From contig CAZHPF010000052.1 in assembly GCA_964534095.1 (NCBI GenBank), forward strand, positions 1 through 6,815: DNA of 6,815 bases. The letters are read 5' to 3'. The position numbers and the translations under genes are program-made. The notes beneath the pieces are model-generated. The model saw only the letters and a list, made by a program, of their open reading frames with translations. It had not been told where the DNA came from and searched no databases. How positions within the stretch are numbered: the stretch's first letter is position 1; each line of letters begins with the position of its first letter. Below are positions 1 to 5,317 of this stretch, piece by piece. This DNA comes from CALMSM01 sp964534095. Its GTDB lineage: Bacteria; Patescibacteriota; Saccharimonadia; Saccharimonadales; CALMSM01.

Positions 1-102
1 AAAGCCATTCAAAGAACCCACGCTCATATAAGAGAGTTTAACTCTCGACATGGCTGGGACGCAGCGGCAACGACTTATCTTAAGTTTCTCAGGGAGCTGT
101 AG
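1..102 (+). CDS. Glycosyltransferase, GT4-like, C-terminal fragment (partial)
   Basis: Frame 1 is open from the window edge to a TAG stop at 100-102 and encodes 33 residues. The tail reads HIREFNSRHGWDAAATTYLKF followed by LREL, rich in the aromatic/helical pattern (F..W...A..YL..) that ends many GT4/GT1 (GT-B fold) glycosyltransferases, whose last helix crosses back to the N-terminal domain. Nothing of the catalytic region is in the window, so donor and acceptor are unknown. The gene converges on the GT2 gene with only 4 bp between the stops and no terminator between them. It fits the surrounding polysaccharide theme. The call rests on a short tail and could be wrong in family, though the frame and stop are clear. 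Confidence 0.6.
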   Translation, partial: KAIQRTHAHIREFNSRHGWDAAATTYLKFLREL

Positions 103-106
103 GGTG

Positions 107-1048
107 TCATTTCTGAAATTGCATGCGTTTAGTACGCTCAAGGTTGTCCTCAAGGAGTGTACGGTTAGTATGGGTGAGATCGGCGATAACGGTTAGTGCG
201 AAGGCTATCATGGAGGCAAAGATGAACACAGACCCCAGCAGGAGAGACTGTATATGGTCACCGCGATCCCCGATAATGTATACGATGCCATAGCGGATAA
301 ACGGAATAAGACCTCCCGCAAACAATACAGATCCGAGTGTGATAAAAATCAAATGTGGCCGGTACATAATGTAACTGCGCACGATAGCTGCCCCAGATTT
401 ATACATATGCTGCCAGATGTTTTTGAATAAACGTGATTCACGGGTTTTGGCATTGGTTGTCACCGGAATACTGGCAATAGGGATATGTTTGTTGCCGGCT
501 TGTATGATAGTTTCCATGCAATAGCTAAATTTCGTCACCACGTTGAGCCGGTATAATGACTCCCGGCTGTAGGCACGAAAGCCGCTGGCAGCGTCCGGGA
601 GGGCAGTACCAGCTGCTTTGTTCACTACCCAGCTGCCAAACCGCTGCATGAACTTTTTAAACGGTGAGAAGTGCTCGATGGTGTGTGTTTGGCGGTCGCC
701 GATGACAATCTCGGCTTCATTGTTGAGGATTGGCTGTACTAAGTCACCAATGCGGGCTTGGGGATATTGGTTGTCACCGTCAGTGTTGACCACGATATCT
801 GCGCCGATACTCAGCGCGTAGTTCACCCCGTCATGAAAGGAACGCGCCAGTCCCATACGCTGCTTGTGGCGTACAACATGCGTGACGCCGTGCTTTTTAG
901 CGACTTCTACTGTCTTGTCGGTAGAACCGTCATCGATAATAACGACGACGATTTCATCGATACCTTTGATTTTTTTCGGAATAGACGATAGCACAAGCGG
1001 CAGCGTCTGCTCTTCGTTAAGACAGGGAACCTGGACAACCAATTTCAT
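107..1048 (-). CDS. GT2 family glycosyltransferase, DPM1/GtrB-like, with C-terminal membrane anchor
   Basis: About 313 residues. The protein opens with VVQVPCLNEEQTL, typical of GT-A fold GT2 enzymes, followed by DDGSTD near residues 39-44 (nucleotide binding) and NTDGDNQYP near 88-96, the DxD-type metal/donor motif. SGFRAYS near 154-160 and a following ME are also usual in the dolichyl-phosphate mannosyltransferase-like branch. Two hydrophobic segments near residues 230-258 and 265-288 predict a membrane anchor, followed by a basic tail. The enzyme probably transfers a sugar from a nucleotide donor to a polyprenyl phosphate at the cytoplasmic membrane face; GDP-mannose, made by the nearby operon, is a plausible but unproven donor. 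The frame extends 17 codons upstream, but ATG at 1048 is chosen because the conserved domain begins there and a strong -10 box lies 9 bp before it. No Shine-Dalgarno is visible. Confidence 0.9.
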   Translation of the reverse strand: MKLVVQVPCLNEEQTLPLVLSSIPKKIKGIDEIVVVIIDDGSTDKTVEVAKKHGVTHVVRHKQRMGLARSFHDGVNYALSIGADIVVNTDGDNQYPQARIGDLVQPILNNEAEIVIGDRQTHTIEHFSPFKKFMQRFGSWVVNKAAGTALPDAASGFRAYSRESLYRLNVVTKFSYCMETIIQAGNKHIPIASIPVTTNAKTRESRLFKNIWQHMYKSGAAIVRSYIMYRPHLIFITLGSVLFAGGLIPFIRYGIVYIIGDRGDHIQSLLLGSVFIFASMIAFALTVIADLTHTNRTLLEDNLERTKRMQFQK

Positions 1049-1050
1049 AT

Positions 1051-1068
1051 AATGGTAATTATACCATT
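1051..1068. promoter_or_regulatory. Operator-like palindrome over the GT2 -10 box
   Basis: AATGGTA and TACCATT form perfect 7-bp arms separated by 4 bp, covering the -10 hexamer and reaching to 3 bp from the start codon. A dimeric repressor bound here would block initiation. It could also be a chance by-product of the AT-rich promoter; no regulator is identified. Confidence 0.3.
1058..1066 (-). promoter_or_regulatory. Extended -10 promoter of the GT2 gene (TGGTATAAT)
   Basis: On the minus strand TGGTATAAT is a perfect consensus -10 hexamer with the TGn extension. Only 9 bp separate the hexamer from the ATG at 1048, so transcription should start at or within about 3 nt of the start codon, giving a leaderless or near-leaderless mRNA. 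No good -35 is seen at 16-18 bp, as expected for extended -10 promoters. Confidence 0.65.
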
Positions 1069-1102
1069 TCTCTCGTATCCCCACAGGTACAGTGTGCAAT
1101 AT

Positions 1103-1127
1103 GTACTTTTTACCCAGTAAAAAGTAC
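1103..1127. repeat. Perfect 11-bp inverted repeat, left edge of the repeat cluster
   Basis: GTACTTTTTAC (1103-1113) and GTAAAAAGTAC (1117-1127) are exact reverse complements with a 3-nt CCA spacer. It is followed inward by CAAAAAG. No U-tract follows on either strand, so it is not an obvious intrinsic terminator. It mirrors the hairpin at 1410-1433. Confidence 0.85.
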
Positions 1128-1167
1128 CAAAAAGCTGTCTGCCCTGTCCATGCTCACGCTATTGGCC

Positions 1168-1276
1168 TGGCAGAAAGATACACCGCGCCAGTACAATGAC
1201 AAGCATCCCTTCACCATATTCTTAATAGGATCATTCAGGGCAAGTACTGGCTCTACTCCGGCATATCTTTCTGCCA
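1168..1276. repeat. Long fold-back structure with 13-bp and nested stems
   Basis: TGGCAGAAAGATA (1168-1180) pairs exactly with TATCTTTCTGCCA (1264-1276). Nested inside are CCG/CGG (1183-1185 with 1259-1261), GCCAGTAC/GTACTGGC (1187-1194 with 1244-1251) and AATGA/TCATT (1195-1199 with 1231-1235). Outside it TGG/CCA (1163-1165 with 1279-1281), TCAC/GTGA (1154-1157 with 1285-1288) and TCCATG/CATGGA (1147-1152 with 1311-1316) continue the rod. The co-linear order of stems separated by small internal loops is what a folded RNA or a decayed fold-back DNA element would show. An alternative 7-bp pairing, AGGATCA/TGATCCT (1227-1233 with 1286-1292), links the apical loop to the 3' flank. Confidence 0.7.
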
Positions 1277-1334
1277 TTCCATCGGTGATCCTGGAAGGGC
1301 GAACAAAGCCCATGGAGTAACTATCTAATTAAGT

Positions 1335-1351
1335 CAGGACATACTGTCCTG
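1335..1351. repeat. 7-bp hairpin CAGGACA-TAC-TGTCCTG
   Basis: A perfect short inverted repeat with a 3-nt spacer inside the repeat cluster. It is significant mainly because of its neighbours; alone it could be chance. Confidence 0.5.
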
Positions 1352-1370
1352 TCTGATTTATCCCCATCGC

Positions 1371-1390
1371 TCACAACATACTTGTTGTGA
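1371..1390. repeat. 8-bp hairpin TCACAACA-TACT-TGTTGTGA
   Basis: Perfect 8-bp arms with a 4-nt loop. An outer CCATC/GATGG pairing (1364-1368 with 1396-1400) extends the stem across an internal loop. Confidence 0.65.
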
Positions 1391-1409
1391 CCAGGGATGG
1401 TCATTTTGT

Positions 1410-1433
1410 ATTACTTTTGTGACCAAAAGTAAT
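1410..1433. repeat. Perfect 10-bp inverted repeat, right edge of the repeat cluster
   Basis: ATTACTTTTG (1410-1419) and CAAAAGTAAT (1424-1433) are exact reverse complements with a 4-nt spacer TGAC. Read on the minus strand, it is followed inward by ACAAAATG, resembling the CAAAAAG that follows the left-edge hairpin. The two hairpins therefore look like related ends in inverted orientation. Confidence 0.8.
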
Positions 1434-1499
1434 GGAAGGGGGGTACAAAGAGAAATAGAGTTTGAGGTGAATGCAGGATGAGAAGAGGTGTATTGCAAA

Positions 1500-1530
1500 C
1501 CTCAGAGTTAAAGCTGAGTTAACTCTGAGG
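1500..1530 (-). terminator. Terminator-like hairpin downstream of ugd
   Basis: A perfect 12-bp stem (CCTCAGAGTTAA with TTAACTCTGAGG, 7-nt loop) lies 12 bp past the ugd stop. On the minus strand it is followed only by TTTGCAAT, a weak U-tract, so termination may be partial. A competing 10-bp stem, TCTGAGGTTT (1535-1544) with AAACCTCAGA (1497-1506), shares the distal arm and reaches into the ugd stop codon; the two cannot form together. Confidence 0.55.
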
Positions 1531-1542
1531 TAAATCTGAGGT

Positions 1543-2895
1543 TTAGCGGCCGACGCCTAAGTAGGTGAGGCCAGCTTTGGTAACCGTCTGAGGATCAAAG
1601 CCGTTAATAGCATCCATAAATATCTTACCGGCCATGAGATCAGCGTATCCCTTAGCGGAGTAATTTAGAAACTCCGGCCATTCGGTCGCGATTAGTGTCA
1701 TATCAGCATTACTACAAGCCGCCGACAAAGAGTCGCATAAGCTCACAGGGGGCAGAAGTTCGGCTCGTGCTTCGTGGCTGGCCTCCGGATCGTAGGCACA
1801 TACCTCTGCGCCTGCATGAGCAAATAAGTTGGCCAGCTTCACACCAGGCGAACGGCGCGTATCACTCGTACCGGCTTTGAACGCCAGGCCTAGCACCGCA
1901 ACTTTTTTGCCCGCAAGTTCTTCGCCAAGCGCCTGTTTCACCTTTTCAACGATATAGCCAATCATTGACTCGTTCACACTTTGTGCTGCCGTCATGATTT
2001 CTAGCTCTACACCGTGGTTCAACCCGCTTGAAATCAACCCGCTAACGTCTTTGGGAAAACACCCGCCGCCATAGCCCCGCCCGGCGTTTAGGAATGCCCG
2101 CCCAATCCGCGCATCCGTACCGACGGCATCCATGACTTCGACGACATCGGCGTCAACCTGGTCAGCCAGCTTGGCAATCGAGTTGGCAAATGATATTTTG
2201 AGCGCCAAAAACGCATTGGCAGTCACTTTGATAAGCTCGGCGCTATTGCGGCTGGTGGCAATAAACTTACCCTCATGGTCGCGCGAAGCCACGCCGGCAA
2301 TGGCTGCAATAGTACCCCGTTTATCGAGTAGTGTTTGGTAGAGACCCAGTACATATTGCACAGCCTCTTTGTCGTTACCACCGGCGACTACCCTGTCAAA
2401 AAATAGCGTATCCAGCAGGGCGGTGCCTTCCCGAAGGAATTCCGGGTTAGACACGTAGGCACACGATTTGCCGGCTTTTTTGAACAGCTCCTCAATAGCT
2501 TCGCCGGTTCCGACAGGGACGGTACTTTTCTGGACATATAGAGCGTCTGATTGCAGATGTTTGGCCGATGAAGTTGCAGCATCAAACACGTATTTGAGGT
2601 TCGAACTGCCATCCGGATTATCTGGCGTACCTACGCACGAAAAGACCACATGGCTTTTCGGGACACTTTCAGCGTATGAGTCGGTTGGAATGAGCGTCCC
2701 CCCGTCAATTGCGGCTTTGATAAGCGGGTCAAGCCCTTCCTCGTAAAAGAACGACCGGCCATCCTGGATGGTTTGCCGCCGCAAATCATTTGGCTCAAGC
2801 GCATACACGGTGTATCCGCTATGGGCTAGGAGAGTGGCAGTGGTGAGCCCCACGTAGCCGGTTCCCAGTACTGTAATGGTTGTATTCTTCGTCAC
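1543..2895 (-). CDS. ugd: UDP-glucose 6-dehydrogenase
   Basis: 450 residues; the cytosolic enzyme oxidises UDP-glucose to UDP-glucuronate with two NAD+ in a two-step reaction. The N-terminal NAD-binding domain opens with VLGTGYVGL (GxGxxG at residues 11-16). SCVGTP, STVPVGT and SNPEFLREGTA follow, then the central-helix signature NSAELIKVTANAF with the conserved Lys (about 223) and Asn (about 227). GYGGGCFPKD carries the catalytic Cys near residue 279, and the C-terminal UDP-binding domain contains VAVLGLAFKAGTSDTRRSP. All key residues are present. A stretch just before the NSAEL helix (GTIAAIAGVASRDHEGKF) appears longer than in many bacterial homologues. The frame is open for 46 more codons upstream, but these overlap the divergent manC; GTG at 2895 places the Rossmann motif correctly and lies 7 bp from a -10 box. 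Family members acting on UDP-ManNAc or GDP-mannose exist, but the motifs favour UDP-glucose. Confidence 0.93.
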   Translation of the reverse strand: MTKNTTITVLGTGYVGLTTATLLAHSGYTVYALEPNDLRRQTIQDGRSFFYEEGLDPLIKAAIDGGTLIPTDSYAESVPKSHVVFSCVGTPDNPDGSSNLKYVFDAATSSAKHLQSDALYVQKSTVPVGTGEAIEELFKKAGKSCAYVSNPEFLREGTALLDTLFFDRVVAGGNDKEAVQYVLGLYQTLLDKRGTIAAIAGVASRDHEGKFIATSRNSAELIKVTANAFLALKISFANSIAKLADQVDADVVEVMDAVGTDARIGRAFLNAGRGYGGGCFPKDVSGLISSGLNHGVELEIMTAAQSVNESMIGYIVEKVKQALGEELAGKKVAVLGLAFKAGTSDTRRSPGVKLANLFAHAGAEVCAYDPEASHEARAELLPPVSLCDSLSAACSNADMTLIATEWPEFLNYSAKGYADLMAGKIFMDAINGFDPQTVTKAGLTYLGVGR

Positions 2896-2902
2896 GACGA
2901 TT

Positions 2903-2908
2903 ACTATA
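2903..2908 (-). promoter_or_regulatory. -10 box of ugd (TATAGT), leaderless type
   Basis: On the minus strand TATAGT is followed by exactly 7 bp and then the GTG start codon, placing the predicted transcription start on or next to the start codon. A poor -35 candidate (TTGCAC) lies 18 bp upstream. No Shine-Dalgarno is seen. Confidence 0.55.
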
Positions 2909-2947
2909 CCTGGTTGGACACAATTCGTGCAATCATTCGGCTGCAAA

Positions 2948-2956
2948 TGATATACT
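2948..2956 (+). promoter_or_regulatory. Extended -10 promoter of manC operon (TGATATACT)
   Basis: TGATATACT matches the TGn-TATAnT extended -10 form and ends 7 bp before the manC GTG at 2964, the same spacing as at the divergent ugd. A 6-bp inverted repeat ATCATT/AATGAT (2932-2937 with 2946-2951) overlaps it and could be an operator. The two divergent -10 boxes share a 39-bp stretch with no strong -35 elements. Confidence 0.6.
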
Positions 2957-2963
2957 GGGTTTC

Positions 2964-4028
2964 GTGATAGTACTGATTGTTGCAGGAGGGTCGGGGACAC
3001 GTCTCTGGCCATTGTCGACGCCCGAATATCCAAAGCACTTGCTTAACATAACCGGCGACCGTTCGCTGCTGCAAAACACCTTTGAACGCGCCAAGCGCCT
3101 TACCTCTATCGACAAAATCTACATTTCAACCGAGGCCAGCCATTCCGATCACGTAGTGAAACAATTGCCTGAGCTCCCTCCGGAGCAAATTATTGTCGAA
3201 CCAGCGCGGCGGGACACTATGTCGTGCATTACGAATGCACTGCAGTTTATCGGCACCAGGCACCCGCACGACGAACCAATTGCTTCGATCGCGGCCGACC
3301 ATCACGTCCGCGACACAGGCGGGTTTGCTCGCGCTATGAGCATCGTCGCCAGGGCTTCTGCGACGCATAGCCGGATTTGTTTGGTGGGCATCGAGCCGGC
3401 GCAACCTGATACGAAGTACGGCTATATCCATAAAGGCGGTATTTTTAACGGCGAAGAGTCTGTTTATAACATTAAGTCATTCAAGGAAAAGCCCGTCTAC
3501 GAACTAGCCAAGCAGTATTTTGAGAGTGGCGAATACTATTGGAATGCCAGTTATTTCATCGCTCCGTTTGCGGTGTTTGACCGGGCGATCCGAACCTATG
3601 CTGACTCTCACTGGGCAACGCAGCTGGATAGGCTGAATAAAGCCACGACTTCCGAAGAACGCGACGAGATATATTTGGACTTCCAAAAAGAAGCTATCGA
3701 TACAGCGCTCATGGAAAAAGTTCCCGGTTTGCTGGTTATTCCCGGCAGCTTTGACTGGATGGATGTAGGCAGCTTTGACGACGTGCACCGTATCGCTTCG
3801 CAAGACCAAGCGGGCAATGCCATCAAAGGTGACAATATCCATGTTATTGACAGCGAACAGACCTACATACGCAACGACTGCAAACGACCGGTGGCGGTGA
3901 TTGGGCTCGATAATATTACGGTTGTGAATACCGAGCACGGACTACTGGTGATGCGCACGGACAAATCACAAAAAGTCAAAGATGCCGTCAAGATGGTAAA
4001 GGCTAACCAGCAGGAAAGTGAGTCATGA
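2964..4028 (+). CDS. manC: Mannose-1-phosphate guanylyltransferase (GDP-mannose pyrophosphorylase)
   Basis: 354 residues; makes GDP-mannose from mannose-1-P and GTP in the cytosol. The nucleotidyltransferase signature VAGGSGTRLWPLS with the downstream PK occupies residues 6-24. IIVEPARRDT, SIAADHHVRD (the usual ADH/D metal region), VGIEPAQPDTKYGYI, FKEKP, YYWNASYF and SFDWMDVGSFDD follow in canonical ManC order. The C-terminal part is the short beta-rich tail of single-function ManC proteins; the phosphomannose isomerase cupin domain of the roughly 470-residue bifunctional forms is absent. GTG at 2964 is chosen because the upstream 28 codons overlap ugd and the family begins two or three residues before the glycine-rich loop. 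It overlaps the next gene in an ATGA junction. The RDT in place of the common RNT after the EP motif is a mild deviation. Confidence 0.92.
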   Translation: MIVLIVAGGSGTRLWPLSTPEYPKHLLNITGDRSLLQNTFERAKRLTSIDKIYISTEASHSDHVVKQLPELPPEQIIVEPARRDTMSCITNALQFIGTRHPHDEPIASIAADHHVRDTGGFARAMSIVARASATHSRICLVGIEPAQPDTKYGYIHKGGIFNGEESVYNIKSFKEKPVYELAKQYFESGEYYWNASYFIAPFAVFDRAIRTYADSHWATQLDRLNKATTSEERDEIYLDFQKEAIDTALMEKVPGLLVIPGSFDWMDVGSFDDVHRIASQDQAGNAIKGDNIHVIDSEQTYIRNDCKRPVAVIGLDNITVVNTEHGLLVMRTDKSQKVKDAVKMVKANQQESES

Positions 4029-4801
4029 CTAAAAAACTTATCGCCTTTGACTTAGACGGGACGCTTGCGCCGAGCAAATCACCACTGCCCGAACAAATGA
4101 GCCCGCTTATTAAAGCATTGCTAGAAAATCATGAAATCTGTGTTATATCCGGCGGTAAATTCGGCCAGTTCGAAAAACAACTGTTGGCTGGACTTGAAAC
4201 GACTCCTGCTGAGCTGCAGCGCTTGCACCTGATGCCCACCTGCGGGACACGGTACTATCTCTATGACATCGCTAAACGTGAATGGGTATTGCAATATGCC
4301 GAAGACTTTACCGAAGCCGAAACGAAAAAGATTATTGCCGCGCTCAACAAAGGCTTTGATGACCTTAAGATGCGTGCCAGCAAGGTCTACGGCGAGAATA
4401 TCGAAGACCGTGGCAGCCAGGTGACGTTTAGTGTGCTGGGACAAGATATTGTTGATGAATTGGGCATGAAAGGCGTCGAGCTCAAAGAAGCCTGGGATCC
4501 CGCCAACAGCAAAAAGCAACAACTCCGCGACTATATTGCGCCGCTCATACCAGAGTTTGAAGTCCGCGTTGGCGGTGTTACCTCTATAGACGTCACCAAG
4601 CAAGGTATCGACAAAGCCTACGGTATTAAAAAGCTTCTGGAAATGCTTGGCTTTGACATCCACGACACCCTATTCATTGGCGACCGTTTGCAGGAAGGCG
4701 GCAACGACTTTCCGGTTAAAAACATGGGTGTTGATACCATTGAGGTCAAAACTTGGCAGGACACCGCCCTGGTGATTGAAACTATTCTGAAGGCTGGATA
4801 A
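4025..4801 (+). CDS. HAD-IIB enzyme, eukaryotic-type (alpha) phosphomannomutase-like
   Basis: 258 residues. HAD motif I is FDLDGTL (nucleophile D9, acid/base D11), motif II is ISGG around S42, a conserved Lys is in GIDKAYG (K197), and motif IV is FIGDRLQEGGND (D220, N227, D228). The GD-x4-GGND layout and the SIDV-x4-GIDK segment closely match the alpha-phosphomannomutase (PMM1/PMM2) family, in which FGDKTMPGGND and SFDVFPDGWDK occupy these places. Lengths also agree (about 250). The likely reaction is mannose-6-P to mannose-1-P, supplying the ManC encoded just upstream. A sugar-phosphate phosphatase of the same HAD-IIB superfamily is the main alternative. Its ATG overlaps the manC stop (ATGA), and AGGA at 4012-4015 gives a normally spaced ribosome binding site, so translation is coupled. 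Confidence 0.78.
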   Translation: MTKKLIAFDLDGTLAPSKSPLPEQMSPLIKALLENHEICVISGGKFGQFEKQLLAGLETTPAELQRLHLMPTCGTRYYLYDIAKREWVLQYAEDFTEAETKKIIAALNKGFDDLKMRASKVYGENIEDRGSQVTFSVLGQDIVDELGMKGVELKEAWDPANSKKQQLRDYIAPLIPEFEVRVGGVTSIDVTKQGIDKAYGIKKLLEMLGFDIHDTLFIGDRLQEGGNDFPVKNMGVDTIEVKTWQDTALVIETILKAG

Positions 4802-5317
4802 ATGACGGCCAATGGCAGCCTCACGCCTCAACAGCAAACTGAGCTTGTTGAACTGCTAGAAAAGCTGAAGCCAGGCTTCTACCCTTTCCCACTGTTTGTA
4901 CAGCTTGCGCGGCTTATGTCGTGTTCTATCGTGGAGTTTGTGCCGCTTAGATTACGGGATGGTGGGGTGGAAGCACTACTATTGCCGCGTCCCGACAATG
5001 ACGTCTTTTGGGCTGGCGGTATGCATATACCCGGCTGTGTGGTGCGGCCTAATGATGATCAGCACGCGGTGTTTGATCGTATCATCACCGACGAGCTCGG
5101 GGGAGTAGCGGTTAACGAGCCGCAGTTCGTGTGCGCCGAGATACGCCGCAGTAAGCGCGGCACCGAGCAGGCGCAAATATTTTACGTAGAGGTAACGGGC
5201 ACGCCCACAGCAGGACAGTTCTATAGCGTAGCAGATCTGCCGGATAATCTCGTCGAAAACCAGCAGCGCCTCATCAAAAAGGCCACAGAAGCATTTCTGG
5301 CTAACAGGGAACGCTAA
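4802..5317 (+). CDS. Nudix protein, possible GDP-mannose hydrolase-like
   Basis: 171 residues, third gene of the manC operon; its ATG follows the previous TAA directly and GAAGG at 4789-4793 is a good ribosome binding site. The Nudix box is degenerate: residues 77-100 run PGCVVRPNDDQHAVFDRIIT then DELG. The usual RE pair is replaced by RI, though the D/E metal positions before LG remain. From memory, E. coli GDP-mannose mannosyl hydrolase has a box of the same spacing ending AFERLTMAELG, very like VFDRIITDELG here, and that enzyme is known for an atypical box and C-O cleavage. Together with the GDP-mannose operon this suggests hydrolysis or housekeeping of GDP-mannose. The N-terminal about 35 residues are helical and match nothing I recognise. 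It could instead be a generic or catalytically weak Nudix domain. Confidence 0.7.
   Translation: MTANGSLTPQQQTELVELLEKLKPGFYPFPLFVQLARLMSCSIVEFVPLRLRDGGVEALLLPRPDNDVFWAGGMHIPGCVVRPNDDQHAVFDRIITDELGGVAVNEPQFVCAEIRRSKRGTEQAQIFYVEVTGTPTAGQFYSVADLPDNLVENQQRLIKKATEAFLANRER

Larger units (their letters stand above)
1049..1542. other. Gene-free, inverted-repeat-rich intergenic region
   Basis: This stretch of about 490 bp between the ugd stop and the GT2 start holds no convincing gene. Within it are at least six perfect or near-perfect inverted repeats (listed separately), a GT2 promoter at one end and a terminator-like hairpin at the other. Bases 1441-1499 are purine-rich and show no further structure that I can see. 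No tRNA features (such as a TTCRA T-loop paired with an acceptor stem) were found. The repeat density is far above the rest of the window, which otherwise has gene junctions of 0-68 bp. Confidence 0.8.

Noticed and set aside
32..46. GAGAGTT-T-AACTCTC palindrome
   Set aside because: It lies inside the coding frame of the glycosyltransferase tail and has no terminator or operator context.
1110..1313. A 67-codon open frame on the minus strand inside the repeat-rich spacer
   Set aside because: It spans both arms of the long fold-back, has no ribosome binding site or nearby -10 box, and its translation shows no recognisable domain.
1086..1447. GGTACA at 1086-1091 and 1442-1447 as a possible target-site duplication around the repeat cluster
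   Set aside because: Six bases at loosely placed distances (about 11 and 8 bp from the hairpins) is expected by chance; real duplications should abut the ends.
1049..1542. CRISPR array, tRNA or known small RNA in the spacer
   Set aside because: There are no regularly spaced direct repeats, no cloverleaf with a T-loop, and no motif of 6S RNA, tmRNA or RNase P that I can recognise; the repeats are all inverted and differ from each other.
1543..3033. Longer ugd start at 3033
   Set aside because: It would add 46 residues with no similarity to the family, before the NAD-binding motif, and overlap manC and both promoters.
4121..4663. A 180-codon antisense open frame opposite the phosphomannomutase-like gene
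   Set aside because: The + strand protein has clear HAD motifs throughout; the antisense frame shows no family motif and is a by-product of codon bias. The same holds for 3504-3938 opposite manC.
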